A DNA stretch of 39,687 nucleotides, taken from contig SAAC01000011.1 in assembly GCA_009929605.1 (NCBI GenBank), positions 1 through 39,687 of the forward strand, in the 5' to 3' direction. This document shows positions 18,301 through 26,787 of the stretch, piece after piece. A program made the position numbers and the translations under genes. Each line of letters opens with the position of its first letter. The first letter of the stretch is position 1. Origin of the DNA: Negativicutes bacterium. Lineage in GTDB: Bacteria > Bacillota > Negativicutes > Veillonellales > Veillonellaceae. The notes under the pieces are model-generated. The model was not told the DNA's origin. It saw nothing but the letters and a program-made list of their open reading frames with translations, and searched no databases.

Positions 18301-19608
18301 TTATTTCTTCAAACCAATTCTACGTTCCCAGTCATCCAGTAAGGATTCTTCTCGACCTCGTCGATGGCCCTCGTAATACTTAGCTTTCACCAATGGATCA
18401 GGCAAATACTGTTGTTTTACATAGGCATTCGGATAACTATGGGCATATTTATAGGTCTGCCCATGACCTAGTTTGATAGCCCCACTGTAATGAGAATCCT
18501 TCAAATGATCTGGCACCTGTCCACACTCCTTGTGACGTACATCAGCAATAGCCGCATCAATACCCATGTATGCACTGTTACTCTTAGGCGCAAGCGCTAC
18601 ATAGACTGCCGCTTCTGAAAGTATAATACGCGCCTCAGGGAATCCCACCAAATGCGCCGCCTGTGCTGCTGCATTAGCAATCACAAGCGCTTGTGGATCA
18701 GCAAGCCCTACATCCTCAGCAGAACAAATGACGATACGACGAGCAATAAAATTAGGATCTTCACCAGCCTCAATCATACGTGCTAAATAGTGCAATGTCG
18801 CCTGTACATCAGATCCACGCATACTTTTAATAAAAGCAGAAATTGTGTCGTAATGATTGTCACCTTTTTTATCGTAACTATACACCCGACGGCCTACGAC
18901 CTTTTCTAGCACCTCCAGGGTAATCGTTCCACCCTCCGGTACCATGGCCGAAGCCTGTTCTAAAATATTGAGGGCCATGCGACCATCACCATTAACGAAA
19001 ATGCCGATTTCCTCAAGCAAATTGTCCTCAACATGTAAATGACGCTCCCCGATGCCTACCTCAGTATCCGTGAGGGCACGATGCAAAATTTGAGCAATCG
19101 CCTTAGGAGTTAATAGTTCAAGGGTAATCAAACGTAACCTAGATAATAAAGGACGATTTACCTCGAAAAATGGATTCTCCGTAGTGGCACCAATCAAAAT
19201 GATGGTACCATCCTCAACACATGGTAATAGCACGTCCTGTTGACTCTTATTAAAGCGATGAATTTCATCGAGGAATAAAATAGTTCGCTGTTGCAACGAA
19301 CGAATGCGCTTACGCGCCTCTTCTATAATCTTACGCAGTTCACCAATGCCTGCATTGGTAGCGTTTAAATTTACAAAATGACTGTGACTGATTTTGGCAA
19401 TAATACCCGCCAATGTCGTCTTACCAGTCCCACAAGGGCCATAGAACAACATAGACGGAATTGTATTCTGTTCAACCATGGCGCGCAAAAAAGTTCCCTT
19501 ACCCACAGCCTTTTCTTGGCCAAAGAAATGATCCAAGCTAGTTGGTCTCATTCTTACCGGTAATGGTTCATACTTATTCACTTCAATAGTATCAAACAAA
19601 CTATCCAT
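18301..19608 (-). CDS. rarA: Replication-associated recombination protein A (AAA+ ATPase)
   Basis: RarA/MgsA acts at stalled or gapped replication forks together with SSB and RecA. It has 435 residues from the ATG at 19608. Walker A is GPCGTGKT at 57-64, Walker B LFLDEIHRFNKSQQD near 110, sensor 1 GATTENPFFEVN. The C-terminal part has the tetramerisation region with SAEDVGLADPQAL and GPHxx-like HLKDSHYSG. An upstream in-frame GTG at 19617 is part of the Shine-Dalgarno GAGGAGTG, while the ATG at 19608 lies 8 bases after GAGGAG, so the ATG is chosen. The start is only about 20 bases downstream of the 6S RNA terminator. Confidence 0.95.
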   Translation of the reverse strand: MDSLFDTIEVNKYEPLPVRMRPTSLDHFFGQEKAVGKGTFLRAMVEQNTIPSMLFYGPCGTGKTTLAGIIAKISHSHFVNLNATNAGIGELRKIIEEARKRIRSLQQRTILFLDEIHRFNKSQQDVLLPCVEDGTIILIGATTENPFFEVNRPLLSRLRLITLELLTPKAIAQILHRALTDTEVGIGERHLHVEDNLLEEIGIFVNGDGRMALNILEQASAMVPEGGTITLEVLEKVVGRRVYSYDKKGDNHYDTISAFIKSMRGSDVQATLHYLARMIEAGEDPNFIARRIVICSAEDVGLADPQALVIANAAAQAAHLVGFPEARIILSEAAVYVALAPKSNSAYMGIDAAIADVRHKECGQVPDHLKDSHYSGAIKLGHGQTYKYAHSYPNAYVKQQYLPDPLVKAKYYEGHRRGREESLLDDWERRIGLKK

Positions 19609-19628
19609 TGTCGTCACTCCTCATATAA

Positions 19629-19650
19629 TAAAAAAACCGCCCTTAGGCGG
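19629..19650 (-). terminator. Terminator of 6S RNA
   Basis: Minus-strand CCGCC and GGCGG form a GC stem (19637-19650) with loop TAAG, followed by a run of seven U (19630-19636). The rarA ribosome site begins only a few bases further on. Confidence 0.85.
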
Positions 19651-19828
19651 AAAGAACCCCACCATGCCGTAATGTACCGCGTTTTGATCCTGCAAGAGCA
19701 GGTGGGTGTCCGCCTCATAACATTGCGTACTCCGAAGAGCGTCGTGCCGCTATGAGAGTTTGAACTCCCGAAGTAGATGTGTTGGCTCAAAACTGCGATA
19801 TCACACGCACACAGCAGGGATATCTTAT
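19629..19828 (-). ncRNA. ssrS: 6S RNA (BsrA-like), about 200 nt
   Basis: A gap of about 380 bases between aspS and rarA holds a non-coding transcript unit with its own promoter and terminator. 6S RNA binds the housekeeping RNA polymerase and traps it under slow growth. The predicted ends pair: AUCCC and GCUGUG near the 5' end with GGGGU and UACGGC near the 3' end, and a second set of helices closes a large central region, as expected of 6S RNA. In Bacillus subtilis the 6S gene bsrA also lies next to aspS and close to the rarA homologue. The call combines synteny, size and fold; I could not run a covariance model. Confidence 0.75.
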
Positions 19829-19834
19829 GGCTAT

Positions 19835-19863
19835 ATAATAGCATTAATATATATACATTTCAA
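19835..19863 (-). promoter_or_regulatory. Promoter of 6S RNA
   Basis: Minus-strand TTGAAA (19858-19863), 17 bases, TATTAT (19835-19840). Predicted transcription start is near 19828. Confidence 0.7.
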
Positions 19864-19918
19864 GACTTGACAATTCAGAATTTATGCATATTAACACCAG
19901 TTTTTACACAATAAAAGA

Positions 19919-19990
19919 GCCCCCCTATATATGTTTCGCAGAGACATTGCGCCGTAGGCGCTCAGGAGCGAAAAACATATATAGGGGGGC
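19919..19990 (-). terminator. Long hairpin terminator after aspS (palindrome A)
   Basis: An outer stem of 18 bp (starting GCCCCCC then TATATATG) runs from 19973-19990 to 19919-19936. It encloses a second palindromic core with GCGCC-TAC-GGCGC. On the minus strand TCTTTTATTG follows. It lies about 10 bases after the aspS stop and closes the fur-hemZ-hisS-aspS unit. The inner core resembles those of two palindromes at 33 kb, while the outer stems are unrelated. Confidence 0.85.
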
Positions 19991-20000
19991 GATATAGTTG

Positions 20001-21815
20001 TTACACTAAGCTTTGAGTTTCTTCTTCAGTATCGGGTTTGATATGAAGTTCTTTCAACTGTTTCGCTTCTACTTCAGATGGAGCTTGGCTCATCAAGTCA
20101 GACGCGCTTTGTGTTTTAGGGAACGCAATTACATCACGGATAGATTTGCGTTTTGCCATCAACATTACCAAGCGGTCAAGACCGAATGCACAGCCACCAT
20201 GTGGAGGAGCGCCGAATTGGAATGCATCAAGCATGAATCCGAATTTGGATTTTGCTTCTTCTTCAGACAAGCCGATAGCTTTGAATACGCGTTCTTGAAT
20301 ATCGGATTGATAAATACGCAAGGAACCACCACCGATTTCAACACCGTTCAATACCATATCATAAGCGATAGCTTTTACAGAACCTGGATCAGTTTCTAAT
20401 TTATCAAGGTCTGCTTCACGAGGCATTGTGAACGGATGATGCATTGCTACGAAGCGTTTATCTTCTTCGCTGTATTCGAACATAGGGAAATCAGTTACCC
20501 ATGTGAATGCCAACAAGTCTTCATCAATCATATTCATGCGGCGAGCCATTTCAAGGCGCAATTCGCCAAGAGCTTTAGCTACTGTTGCTGGTTTATCTGC
20601 AATCATCAATACAAGGTCGCCAGGTTGAGCGTTCATAGCTGTACCAATATTGCGAATTGTATCTTCACCCAAGAATTTCATGATTTGAGATTTAATGGAA
20701 CCATCTTCGTTGAAGCATGCCCATGCCAAACCTTTAGCGCCATAACGGCCTACATAATCAACAAGGTCATCTAGTTCACGACGAGGGATACCAGCATCGC
20801 CAGGCACAACGATACCTTTTACAACGCCACCATTATCGATAACGGAACGGAATACTTTGAATTCAGTATCTTTCACATATTCAGTAACGTCTGTGAAAGC
20901 CATGTCAAAGCGAAGATCTGGTTTATCAGAACCGTATTTATCCATTGCTTCGTCCCAAGTGATACGAGGCATTGGCAATACTAAGTCTTTACCCATTGTA
21001 GTTTTGAATACATGAGCTACCATTTGTTCCAACATTGTCAAAATATCTTCTTCATTGATAAAGCTCATTTCAATATCGAGTTGAGTAAACTCAGGTTGAC
21101 GGTCAGCACGCAAATCTTCATCGCGGAAACAACGAACGATTTGGAAATATTTTTCATAACCAGCAACCATCAAGATTTGTTTGAAAATTTGTGGAGATTG
21201 TGGCAATGCATAGAATGTACCTGCATTAACACGGGAAGGCACCAAATAGTCACGAGCACCTTCTGGTGTACTCTTAGTCAACATTGGCGTTTCGATTTCC
21301 ATGAAATCATGGTTATCGAAGAAGTCGCGCATTGCTTTTGTTACTTTATGACGAAGCATCAAGTTACGTTGCATTTCTGGGCGACGAAGATCCAAATAAC
21401 GATATTTCAAGCGGATATTTTCATCAACGTCCACATCGTCTTGAATGTAGAATGGAGGTGTTTTGGATGAATTCAACACACGTAATTCTTCGCAGTACAT
21501 TTCAAATTGACCAGTTGGTAAGTTTGGATTCACTGCATCCGCATCACGTTCTGTAATTTTACCACGTACGCATAATACGAATTCGTTACGTACGTCTTCT
21601 GCTTTATGGAAAGATTCCATATTATGATCTGGAGATGCTACGATTTGTACTACCCCAGAACGATCGCGAAGATCGATAAAAATAAGTCCGCCATGATCAC
21701 GACGACGTTCAACCCAACCGCACAATACGACCTCTTGCCCTACCTGTTCAGCAGAGATAGTACCACAACTATGTGTGCGGTGTAACCCTTTCATTGTTTC
21801 CATTCTTAATGTCAT
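20001..21815 (-). CDS. aspS: Aspartyl-tRNA synthetase
   Basis: Class II synthetase charging tRNA-Asp. It has 604 residues in the bacterial layout: N-terminal OB-fold anticodon domain (GWVERRRDHGGLIFIDLRD), catalytic core with FRDEDLRADRQPEFTQLD (motif 2), the bacterial GAD insertion (about 290-420), and motif 3 GFAFGLDR-like CAFGLDRLVML. Several starts are possible: ATG at 21815, 21803 or 21794. The family usually begins close to KGLHRTHSCG, so the shorter ones are credible. It overlaps the hisS stop by 4 bases. The hisS-aspS order is the same as in Bacillus, but no T-box leader is present because both genes lie inside an operon. Confidence 0.96.
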   Translation of the reverse strand: MTLRMETMKGLHRTHSCGTISAEQVGQEVVLCGWVERRRDHGGLIFIDLRDRSGVVQIVASPDHNMESFHKAEDVRNEFVLCVRGKITERDADAVNPNLPTGQFEMYCEELRVLNSSKTPPFYIQDDVDVDENIRLKYRYLDLRRPEMQRNLMLRHKVTKAMRDFFDNHDFMEIETPMLTKSTPEGARDYLVPSRVNAGTFYALPQSPQIFKQILMVAGYEKYFQIVRCFRDEDLRADRQPEFTQLDIEMSFINEEDILTMLEQMVAHVFKTTMGKDLVLPMPRITWDEAMDKYGSDKPDLRFDMAFTDVTEYVKDTEFKVFRSVIDNGGVVKGIVVPGDAGIPRRELDDLVDYVGRYGAKGLAWACFNEDGSIKSQIMKFLGEDTIRNIGTAMNAQPGDLVLMIADKPATVAKALGELRLEMARRMNMIDEDLLAFTWVTDFPMFEYSEEDKRFVAMHHPFTMPREADLDKLETDPGSVKAIAYDMVLNGVEIGGGSLRIYQSDIQERVFKAIGLSEEEAKSKFGFMLDAFQFGAPPHGGCAFGLDRLVMLMAKRKSIRDVIAFPKTQSASDLMSQAPSEVEAKQLKELHIKPDTEEETQSLV

Positions 21816-23083
21816 CCTTTCACCAAAGAAGTAATATGTTCAGAAATAGTGCTGAGTGGCACTGTTTCCTGTTCACTCGTTTCCATGAATCGTACAATGG
21901 CCTCGCCATTAGCTAATTCATCATCACCCAATATAATAACATATTTTGCGTTAATTTTGTTAGCATATTTTAATTGGGCTTTCATACTCTTGCCTTGACC
22001 ATCCATTTCGCAAGGAATGTAATGCTCTCTCACAGATTGTACAATTTTGAAAGCCTCTACCTTCGCCGCATCACCAAGGGCTACGACAAATACAGATGGA
22101 TCCACTGCTGGTTCTGGCAATAGATTTTGTTTTTCTAAAGCCAATAACAATCGTTCCATACCCATGGCAAAACCAATGGCTGGTGTGGATGGTCCCTCTA
22201 ATTGTTCTACAAGGCCATCATAGCGACCACCACCGGCTACAGCACTTTGGGCGCCTAATGGGGTATATTGTACTTCAAAAGCAGTTTTTGTGTAGTAATC
22301 GAGGCCACGCACCAAACGTGGATTCAAATTATATTGTACATTGGCTGCATCCAATAGAGTTTTTACTTCCTCGAAATGATCATGACATTCCGTGCAAAGA
22401 TGTTCATGAATTTCAGGAGCCCCTACGGACAAATCCTTACAAGTTTCATTCTTACAATCCAAAATACGAAGCGGGTTTTTATATAAACGCTCTTGGCAAT
22501 CTGGACATAATTGTTCTTTTTTAGGTTCAAAGAAGGCAATTAATTTCTCGCGGTACGCTGGTCGGCAATTTGGACAACCTACAGAGTTTACCTCTACATT
22601 TAAATCCTGCAAACCAAAACTACGCAACAATTGCAAAATCATACAAATAACTTCGCTATCCACTACTGGAGATTGAGAACCTAATACCTCTGCCCCAAAT
22701 TGGTGGAATTGACGGTAACGCCCTGCTTGTGGTTTATCATGACGGAACATAGGTCCGATGTAAAACCATTTGGTAAGGCCTTCTTTACCATATACTTTAT
22801 TTTCTAAATACGCACGCACTGCAGATGCTGTGTTTTCCGGACGCAATGTAAATGTTTGGTCTGTATGATCCCCCGTAGAGAATGTGTACATTTCCTTTTG
22901 CACTACGTCAGTAGTTTCACCGATACCGCGCAAAAATAATTTTGTATCTTCAAATATAGGTGTGCGAATTTCATTAAAACCATAGGTTTTGCAAATATCG
23001 CGCATATACTGTTCTATGAAATGCCAGTTACCAATTTGTTCCGGCAAGAAATCTTGTGTGCCCTTTGGTTTTCTAATTGCCAT
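21812..23083 (-). CDS. hisS: Histidyl-tRNA synthetase
   Basis: Class II synthetase charging tRNA-His. It has 423 residues with motif 1 (FNEIRTPIFED), motif 2 (YIGPMFRHDKPQAGRYRQFHQFG), the histidine-specific RGLDYYTKTAFE and motif 3 (GFAMGMERLLLAL), then a C-terminal anticodon-binding domain. A CX2C pair (CPNC, later CPDC and CTEC) in the insertion domain suggests a bound metal or its remnant. GGAGG lies 8 bases before the ATG, and the hemZ stop codon touches the start codon. Confidence 0.96.
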   Translation of the reverse strand: MAIRKPKGTQDFLPEQIGNWHFIEQYMRDICKTYGFNEIRTPIFEDTKLFLRGIGETTDVVQKEMYTFSTGDHTDQTFTLRPENTASAVRAYLENKVYGKEGLTKWFYIGPMFRHDKPQAGRYRQFHQFGAEVLGSQSPVVDSEVICMILQLLRSFGLQDLNVEVNSVGCPNCRPAYREKLIAFFEPKKEQLCPDCQERLYKNPLRILDCKNETCKDLSVGAPEIHEHLCTECHDHFEEVKTLLDAANVQYNLNPRLVRGLDYYTKTAFEVQYTPLGAQSAVAGGGRYDGLVEQLEGPSTPAIGFAMGMERLLLALEKQNLLPEPAVDPSVFVVALGDAAKVEAFKIVQSVREHYIPCEMDGQGKSMKAQLKYANKINAKYVIILGDDELANGEAIVRFMETSEQETVPLSTISEHITSLVKG

Positions 23084-24544
23084 TTACACGACCTCCCAAA
23101 ACGATTTGCATAAAGCACTACGCTTATCTAATAATTGTTCTATTGTGCGAATGTATACATCCACGTCTTTTGGCATGTGCTGTTTTTTCTGACGGAACTC
23201 TGGAGCGCGCATCCATTTGGATGAACTGCCAGGTCCCATGGACAGCACAGATTGTCGTTCCTCCATCATGCGAATATTATAATCACATGCATGGCCTTCC
23301 AAGGTATAGCCAATATTTTCTAATTGTCCCGTCATATATTGTTGACGATATAAATAATATGGTCTGTACCCAGCGGTTTCAAGTCTTTCACGCGCTACAT
23401 TTACCATATGACGAACTTGTTCTTCATTAGGCAAACGCTGTTGCATATGACTTTCATAAAGAGGGCTACCTTTTTTTAATGCCAATGTATGAATTGTAAC
23501 ATTTTCCGGTAGGCTCCGACAAATATAATCCATATTTTCTGTCATATCCCTGTCAGTTTGTTCTGGCAAGCCAGCAATGAAATCCATATTCACTGCCAGA
23601 GAGGTATGACGTTTCACATATTGATAGAGGTCGTCGATATCCTGCGCCGTATGACCACGCCCAATACGCGCTAAAATCGCATCCTGCATAGTCTGTGGAT
23701 TTATGCTGATGCGATTCACCTCATGACGAACCATGGTATTAATTTTTTCAGGGGTCACCGAATCAGGACGACCTGCCTCAACGGTAAATTCCCTTCCTTC
23801 CGGTACCAATGGTGAAAGCTTCGCCAGCACCCGTTCAAATTCTAGGTCTGGCAAAATCGTCGGCGTACCGCCCCCCATATAGAGGCTCATAACATCCAAT
23901 TCGTGCTCCTGTACCATATGTGCCATATGATCCATATCGAACTCTAATGCCTCAATGAATCCATTGTGGTTGCCATAGTTTTGCCACATACCATAGGGGA
24001 AAGAGCAATACACGCAATGGGTCTGACAAAATGGAATACCACAATAAAGACTCACCAGTGTATCCTTGATGATATTAGGATCTACATAAGGACGTTGAAA
24101 CTCACCGATGTCTGTAAGCAAACCGAGTTTCTCTGGAGACACAGAAAACTCTGCCTCTATCCAATTCGCTACCGATGCCGCATCAGGAGCTTTATCCCAA
24201 TATTTATGAAACAGCTTGGTCGGTCTAACACCAACCAAGCTGCCCCATTCATTATATGACGCCAAGCCTTGTAATCCTCGTAAATAAGCCAACAATTGTT
24301 GTCCCATTTTACGACGACCTATAGATGTGACATTCCCATGAATGACAAATGGTTCTTGACCACTGACATCCACGGCAAGTGTGTACAAGCCAGCTACCTC
24401 TTTACCGATGAGCGTCACTTGAGGATTCACTTTGTTTGAAAACAATCCGGCAGCCCCGCAATTATGAGCAACTACGGAACCTAGCGGCAATGGTCCCTCG
24501 TAATGATAGCTTTTAAGCATGGTGTGTTGGTCCGATAGGCTCAC
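23084..24544 (-). CDS. hemZ: Coproporphyrinogen III oxidase-like radical SAM protein HemZ
   Basis: Radical SAM protein of the HemN/HemW/HemZ group, linked to oxygen-independent heme synthesis. It has 486 residues. An N-terminal domain of about 165 residues, specific to HemZ, precedes the radical SAM barrel with C173, C177, C180 (FCQTHCVYC) and MGGGTPTIL. A GTG at 24544 overlaps fur by 32 bases; an ATG at 24520 (MLKSYHYEG) would overlap by 8. Neither has a clear ribosome site, so translation is probably coupled to fur. The link with fur suggests iron- or redox-dependent control. HemW-like activity is an alternative. Confidence 0.85.
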   Translation of the reverse strand: MSLSDQHTMLKSYHYEGPLPLGSVVAHNCGAAGLFSNKVNPQVTLIGKEVAGLYTLAVDVSGQEPFVIHGNVTSIGRRKMGQQLLAYLRGLQGLASYNEWGSLVGVRPTKLFHKYWDKAPDAASVANWIEAEFSVSPEKLGLLTDIGEFQRPYVDPNIIKDTLVSLYCGIPFCQTHCVYCSFPYGMWQNYGNHNGFIEALEFDMDHMAHMVQEHELDVMSLYMGGGTPTILPDLEFERVLAKLSPLVPEGREFTVEAGRPDSVTPEKINTMVRHEVNRISINPQTMQDAILARIGRGHTAQDIDDLYQYVKRHTSLAVNMDFIAGLPEQTDRDMTENMDYICRSLPENVTIHTLALKKGSPLYESHMQQRLPNEEQVRHMVNVARERLETAGYRPYYLYRQQYMTGQLENIGYTLEGHACDYNIRMMEERQSVLSMGPGSSSKWMRAPEFRQKKQHMPKDVDVYIRTIEQLLDKRSALCKSFWEVV

Positions 24545-24995
24545 CTGCAGCTTTCATTTTTTCTTGGCATTTCCTGCAATAACCATATACTTTTAATTGG
24601 TGATCAATAGTGTGGAAATTTAATTTTTTAGCGATAATAGATTCTAATGTTTCTAACATATCATCTTTAAATTCGCTAACTTCATTACATTTCACACAAA
24701 TCAAATGATGATGGAAATGAGCAAATTCTTCGTCATTAAATTCATAACGATTACGGCCATCACCAAAATCAAGACGTTTTAATAAATCAAGTTCTGTGAA
24801 TAAATCAAGTGTTCTATAAATCGTAGCCAAACCAATTTCAGGGGCCACTTGTTTCACCAGACCGTATACATCTTCGGCACTCAAATGATTTTCTTCAGCA
24901 TCAATAAATGCTTGTAAAATCGTTTGACGTTGGGTAGTCAACTTATATTTCTTATCTTTGATACGCTCTTTTAATTTTTCCATTGTAGAATTCAT
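24513..24995 (-). CDS. fur: Fur-family metal-responsive repressor
   Basis: It has 160 residues. The winged-helix DNA-binding domain (about 15-85) includes LTTQRQTILQAF and IGLATIYRTLDLF. The dimerisation part has HFHHHLIC (H94, H96, H97) and two CX2C pairs for structural zinc, C100/C103 and C140/C143. It could be Fur, PerR or Zur; the E and H pattern fits Fur-type iron sensing best, and the neighbouring hemZ and the Fur-like box before recJ agree. AGGAGG lies 8 bases before the ATG. It is in one unit with the upstream AI-2E-type gene and the downstream hemZ. Confidence 0.9.
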   Translation of the reverse strand: MNSTMEKLKERIKDKKYKLTTQRQTILQAFIDAEENHLSAEDVYGLVKQVAPEIGLATIYRTLDLFTELDLLKRLDFGDGRNRYEFNDEEFAHFHHHLICVKCNEVSEFKDDMLETLESIIAKKLNFHTIDHQLKVYGYCRKCQEKMKAAGEPIGPTHHA

Positions 24996-24996
24996 G

Positions 24997-26061
24997 TTAT
25001 TGCTCCTCCTTGTAAAACTTGTTAAAATACCATAATTTTTCCATAATAATTTGAATAATTGCCGTAACAGGTACCGCTGTCATCATCCCTATAACCCCAT
25101 ATAAGGAACCACCAATAAAGATGACTGAAATGATAACTACCGGATGCAACTTAATAATGTGCCCCATTACTTTAGGCATAATAATTTGTGAATCTATCAT
25201 TAAAATGATGAAGTAGGTGATAGCTACTTTCACCGCAAGTGTGCCCCCTATCAAAGCCGCCAAAATAATGGCTGGCCCCGCACTGATAAAAGGCCCGATG
25301 ATAGGCATCCATTCTGCAATAAACGCTAATAGCGCTAACACGAAAGGATACGGCAAATCATACGCAAAGGCAACTATAAGAATAATAACAAACATGTTGG
25401 TGGCCAATACGAGCTGACCTCGCAAATACCCCCCTACTGTTTGGTGAATCTGATTGAATGCATCATACAGATGTTTTGTTGTCGGTTCGGGAAACACATT
25501 GATGATAGAGCGTTTCAGCTGGCGACCATCCTTGAGTAAATAAAATGTAATAATCGGTACAAGTAATAACTCTAAGAGCATACCTGCGAAGGAAAATACA
25601 GCCGTAATCCCTTGCTGTGCCAATTCTACACCATAATTACCAATACGAGTGATAGCCATCCCTACAACTGCTTCAATTTGTGGTGGCAATCCCGTTTCCC
25701 CAGGTCCTGTAGGAATGAGTTTCGTCAATCCATAAACTTGTGACATGATAGATGGAAAATTTGCCACCAACCGAGTAAACTCAGTTAAAAATGGTGTTAA
25801 TACTAGAATCGTCGCTAAATAAAGTAGCAACGCCACTAGTAAAAATGCTGGTAAAATGGCTATAGATCGTGGTAGCCAAGTGAGGCCAAAGCGTTTTTGT
25901 AACGTATCTTGCATGATGTTTACCAATGGTAACAAAATGAGTGTTAGCACAAAAGAAACAACAAATGGTAACGCCACAGTTTTGGTTCCCATCAAGAGCA
26001 GTATAGCCATGATGCTAATCATCGTGACCCGTAGCCAATATTGAATTGAATGTTTTGCCAT
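24997..26061 (-). CDS. AI-2E/YtvI-family transporter (membrane protein)
   Basis: It has 354 residues and about seven to eight hydrophobic segments, arranged as two pairs at the N-terminus, a central soluble loop (about 75-155) and a cluster at the C-terminal half. The family features are the LLLVPIITFYLLKDG motif and the C-terminal GPFISAGPAIILAAL and KLHPVVIISVIFIGGSLYGVIG segments. Members export or exchange small solutes such as AI-2 or Na+/H+, so substrate cannot be assigned. It is the first gene of the fur-hemZ-hisS-aspS unit and ends one base before the fur ATG. Confidence 0.88.
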   Translation of the reverse strand: MAKHSIQYWLRVTMISIMAILLLMGTKTVALPFVVSFVLTLILLPLVNIMQDTLQKRFGLTWLPRSIAILPAFLLVALLLYLATILVLTPFLTEFTRLVANFPSIMSQVYGLTKLIPTGPGETGLPPQIEAVVGMAITRIGNYGVELAQQGITAVFSFAGMLLELLLVPIITFYLLKDGRQLKRSIINVFPEPTTKHLYDAFNQIHQTVGGYLRGQLVLATNMFVIILIVAFAYDLPYPFVLALLAFIAEWMPIIGPFISAGPAIILAALIGGTLAVKVAITYFIILMIDSQIIMPKVMGHIIKLHPVVIISVIFIGGSLYGVIGMMTAVPVTAIIQIIMEKLWYFNKFYKEEQ

Positions 26062-26114
26062 AGGTGCCCCTTTTTCTCAATATTCGTACCTAGGAATTCG
26101 TTATATCCGTATCC

Positions 26115-26143
26115 ATCATAATGACTATGAAAATATTAGGCAA
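26115..26143 (-). promoter_or_regulatory. Promoter upstream of the AI-2E-type gene and fur
   Basis: Minus-strand TTGCCT (26138-26143), 17 bases, TATGAT (26115-26120). The -35 box starts 5 bases after the stop of the MBL hydrolase gene, and no terminator separates them, so readthrough from recJ-relA may add to expression. Confidence 0.5.
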
Positions 26144-26148
26144 TCCAG

Positions 26149-26787
26149 TTATGCCCCCACAAATGGATTATATTGCTTTTCATAACCAATTTGCGTTTCT
26201 GGACCATGTCCCGGATACGCTACTGTTTCCTCTGGCAAGGTGTACAACTTGTCCTTAATAGCATTAATCAAAGTGTCATAATCACCACCATCAAAATCTG
26301 TACGCCCAATGGAGCCTCTAAATAATGTATCCCCGACGAATACTAGAGCACCATCCATATAGTAACAAACACCACCTGGTGTATGACCTGGTGTTTCGTA
26401 CACAGAAAGATGAATATTGCCTAAATCGAATGTATCTCCTTCTTTTACAGAACGAATATCTCCTGTAACCGTAAGGTTCTGTCCATAATTAGAGCTCAAA
26501 TTAAGATCTGCATTAGTGAGATACTCCCGGTCGCCATCATGAATATATACCGGTACAGGATATTGATTAATAATCTCTTGTACACCGCCAATATGATCAG
26601 CATGACCATGAGTTAATAGAATCGCTGCAGGTTCTAAATTATGTTTTTCCAAACTTTCTAATACATCAGCTGTAGCTGGGTCAATAATATATGCCTTGCC
26701 TAGTTCTTTGTCCCCCACCACATAACAGTTGGTTCCTAGTGCCCCTAATGGCATACGCATCAACGCAAGTTGACTAAAATCTGTCAT
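26149..26787 (-). CDS. MBL-fold metallo-hydrolase (glyoxalase II-like)
   Basis: It has 212 residues. Metal-binding motif THGHADH at 59-65, further ligands in HTPGG, FVGDTLF and PGHGP. The length and motif order match the YqgX/YcbL group of hydroxyacylglutathione-hydrolase-like proteins, whose real substrate is often unknown; Veillonella-type bacteria may lack glutathione. It overlaps the relA stop by one base and ends the recJ-relA unit. Confidence 0.9.
   Translation of the reverse strand: MTDFSQLALMRMPLGALGTNCYVVGDKELGKAYIIDPATADVLESLEKHNLEPAAILLTHGHADHIGGVQEIINQYPVPVYIHDGDREYLTNADLNLSSNYGQNLTVTGDIRSVKEGDTFDLGNIHLSVYETPGHTPGGVCYYMDGALVFVGDTLFRGSIGRTDFDGGDYDTLINAIKDKLYTLPEETVAYPGHGPETQIGYEKQYNPFVGA

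Noticed and set aside
19614..19844. A 76-codon minus-strand frame between aspS and rarA
   Set aside because: It coincides with the 6S RNA gene, its promoter and terminator, and has Cys/Ser-rich composition without any family resemblance.
21816..21840. T-box leader for hisS or aspS
   Set aside because: hisS touches hemZ and aspS overlaps hisS, leaving no leader space.
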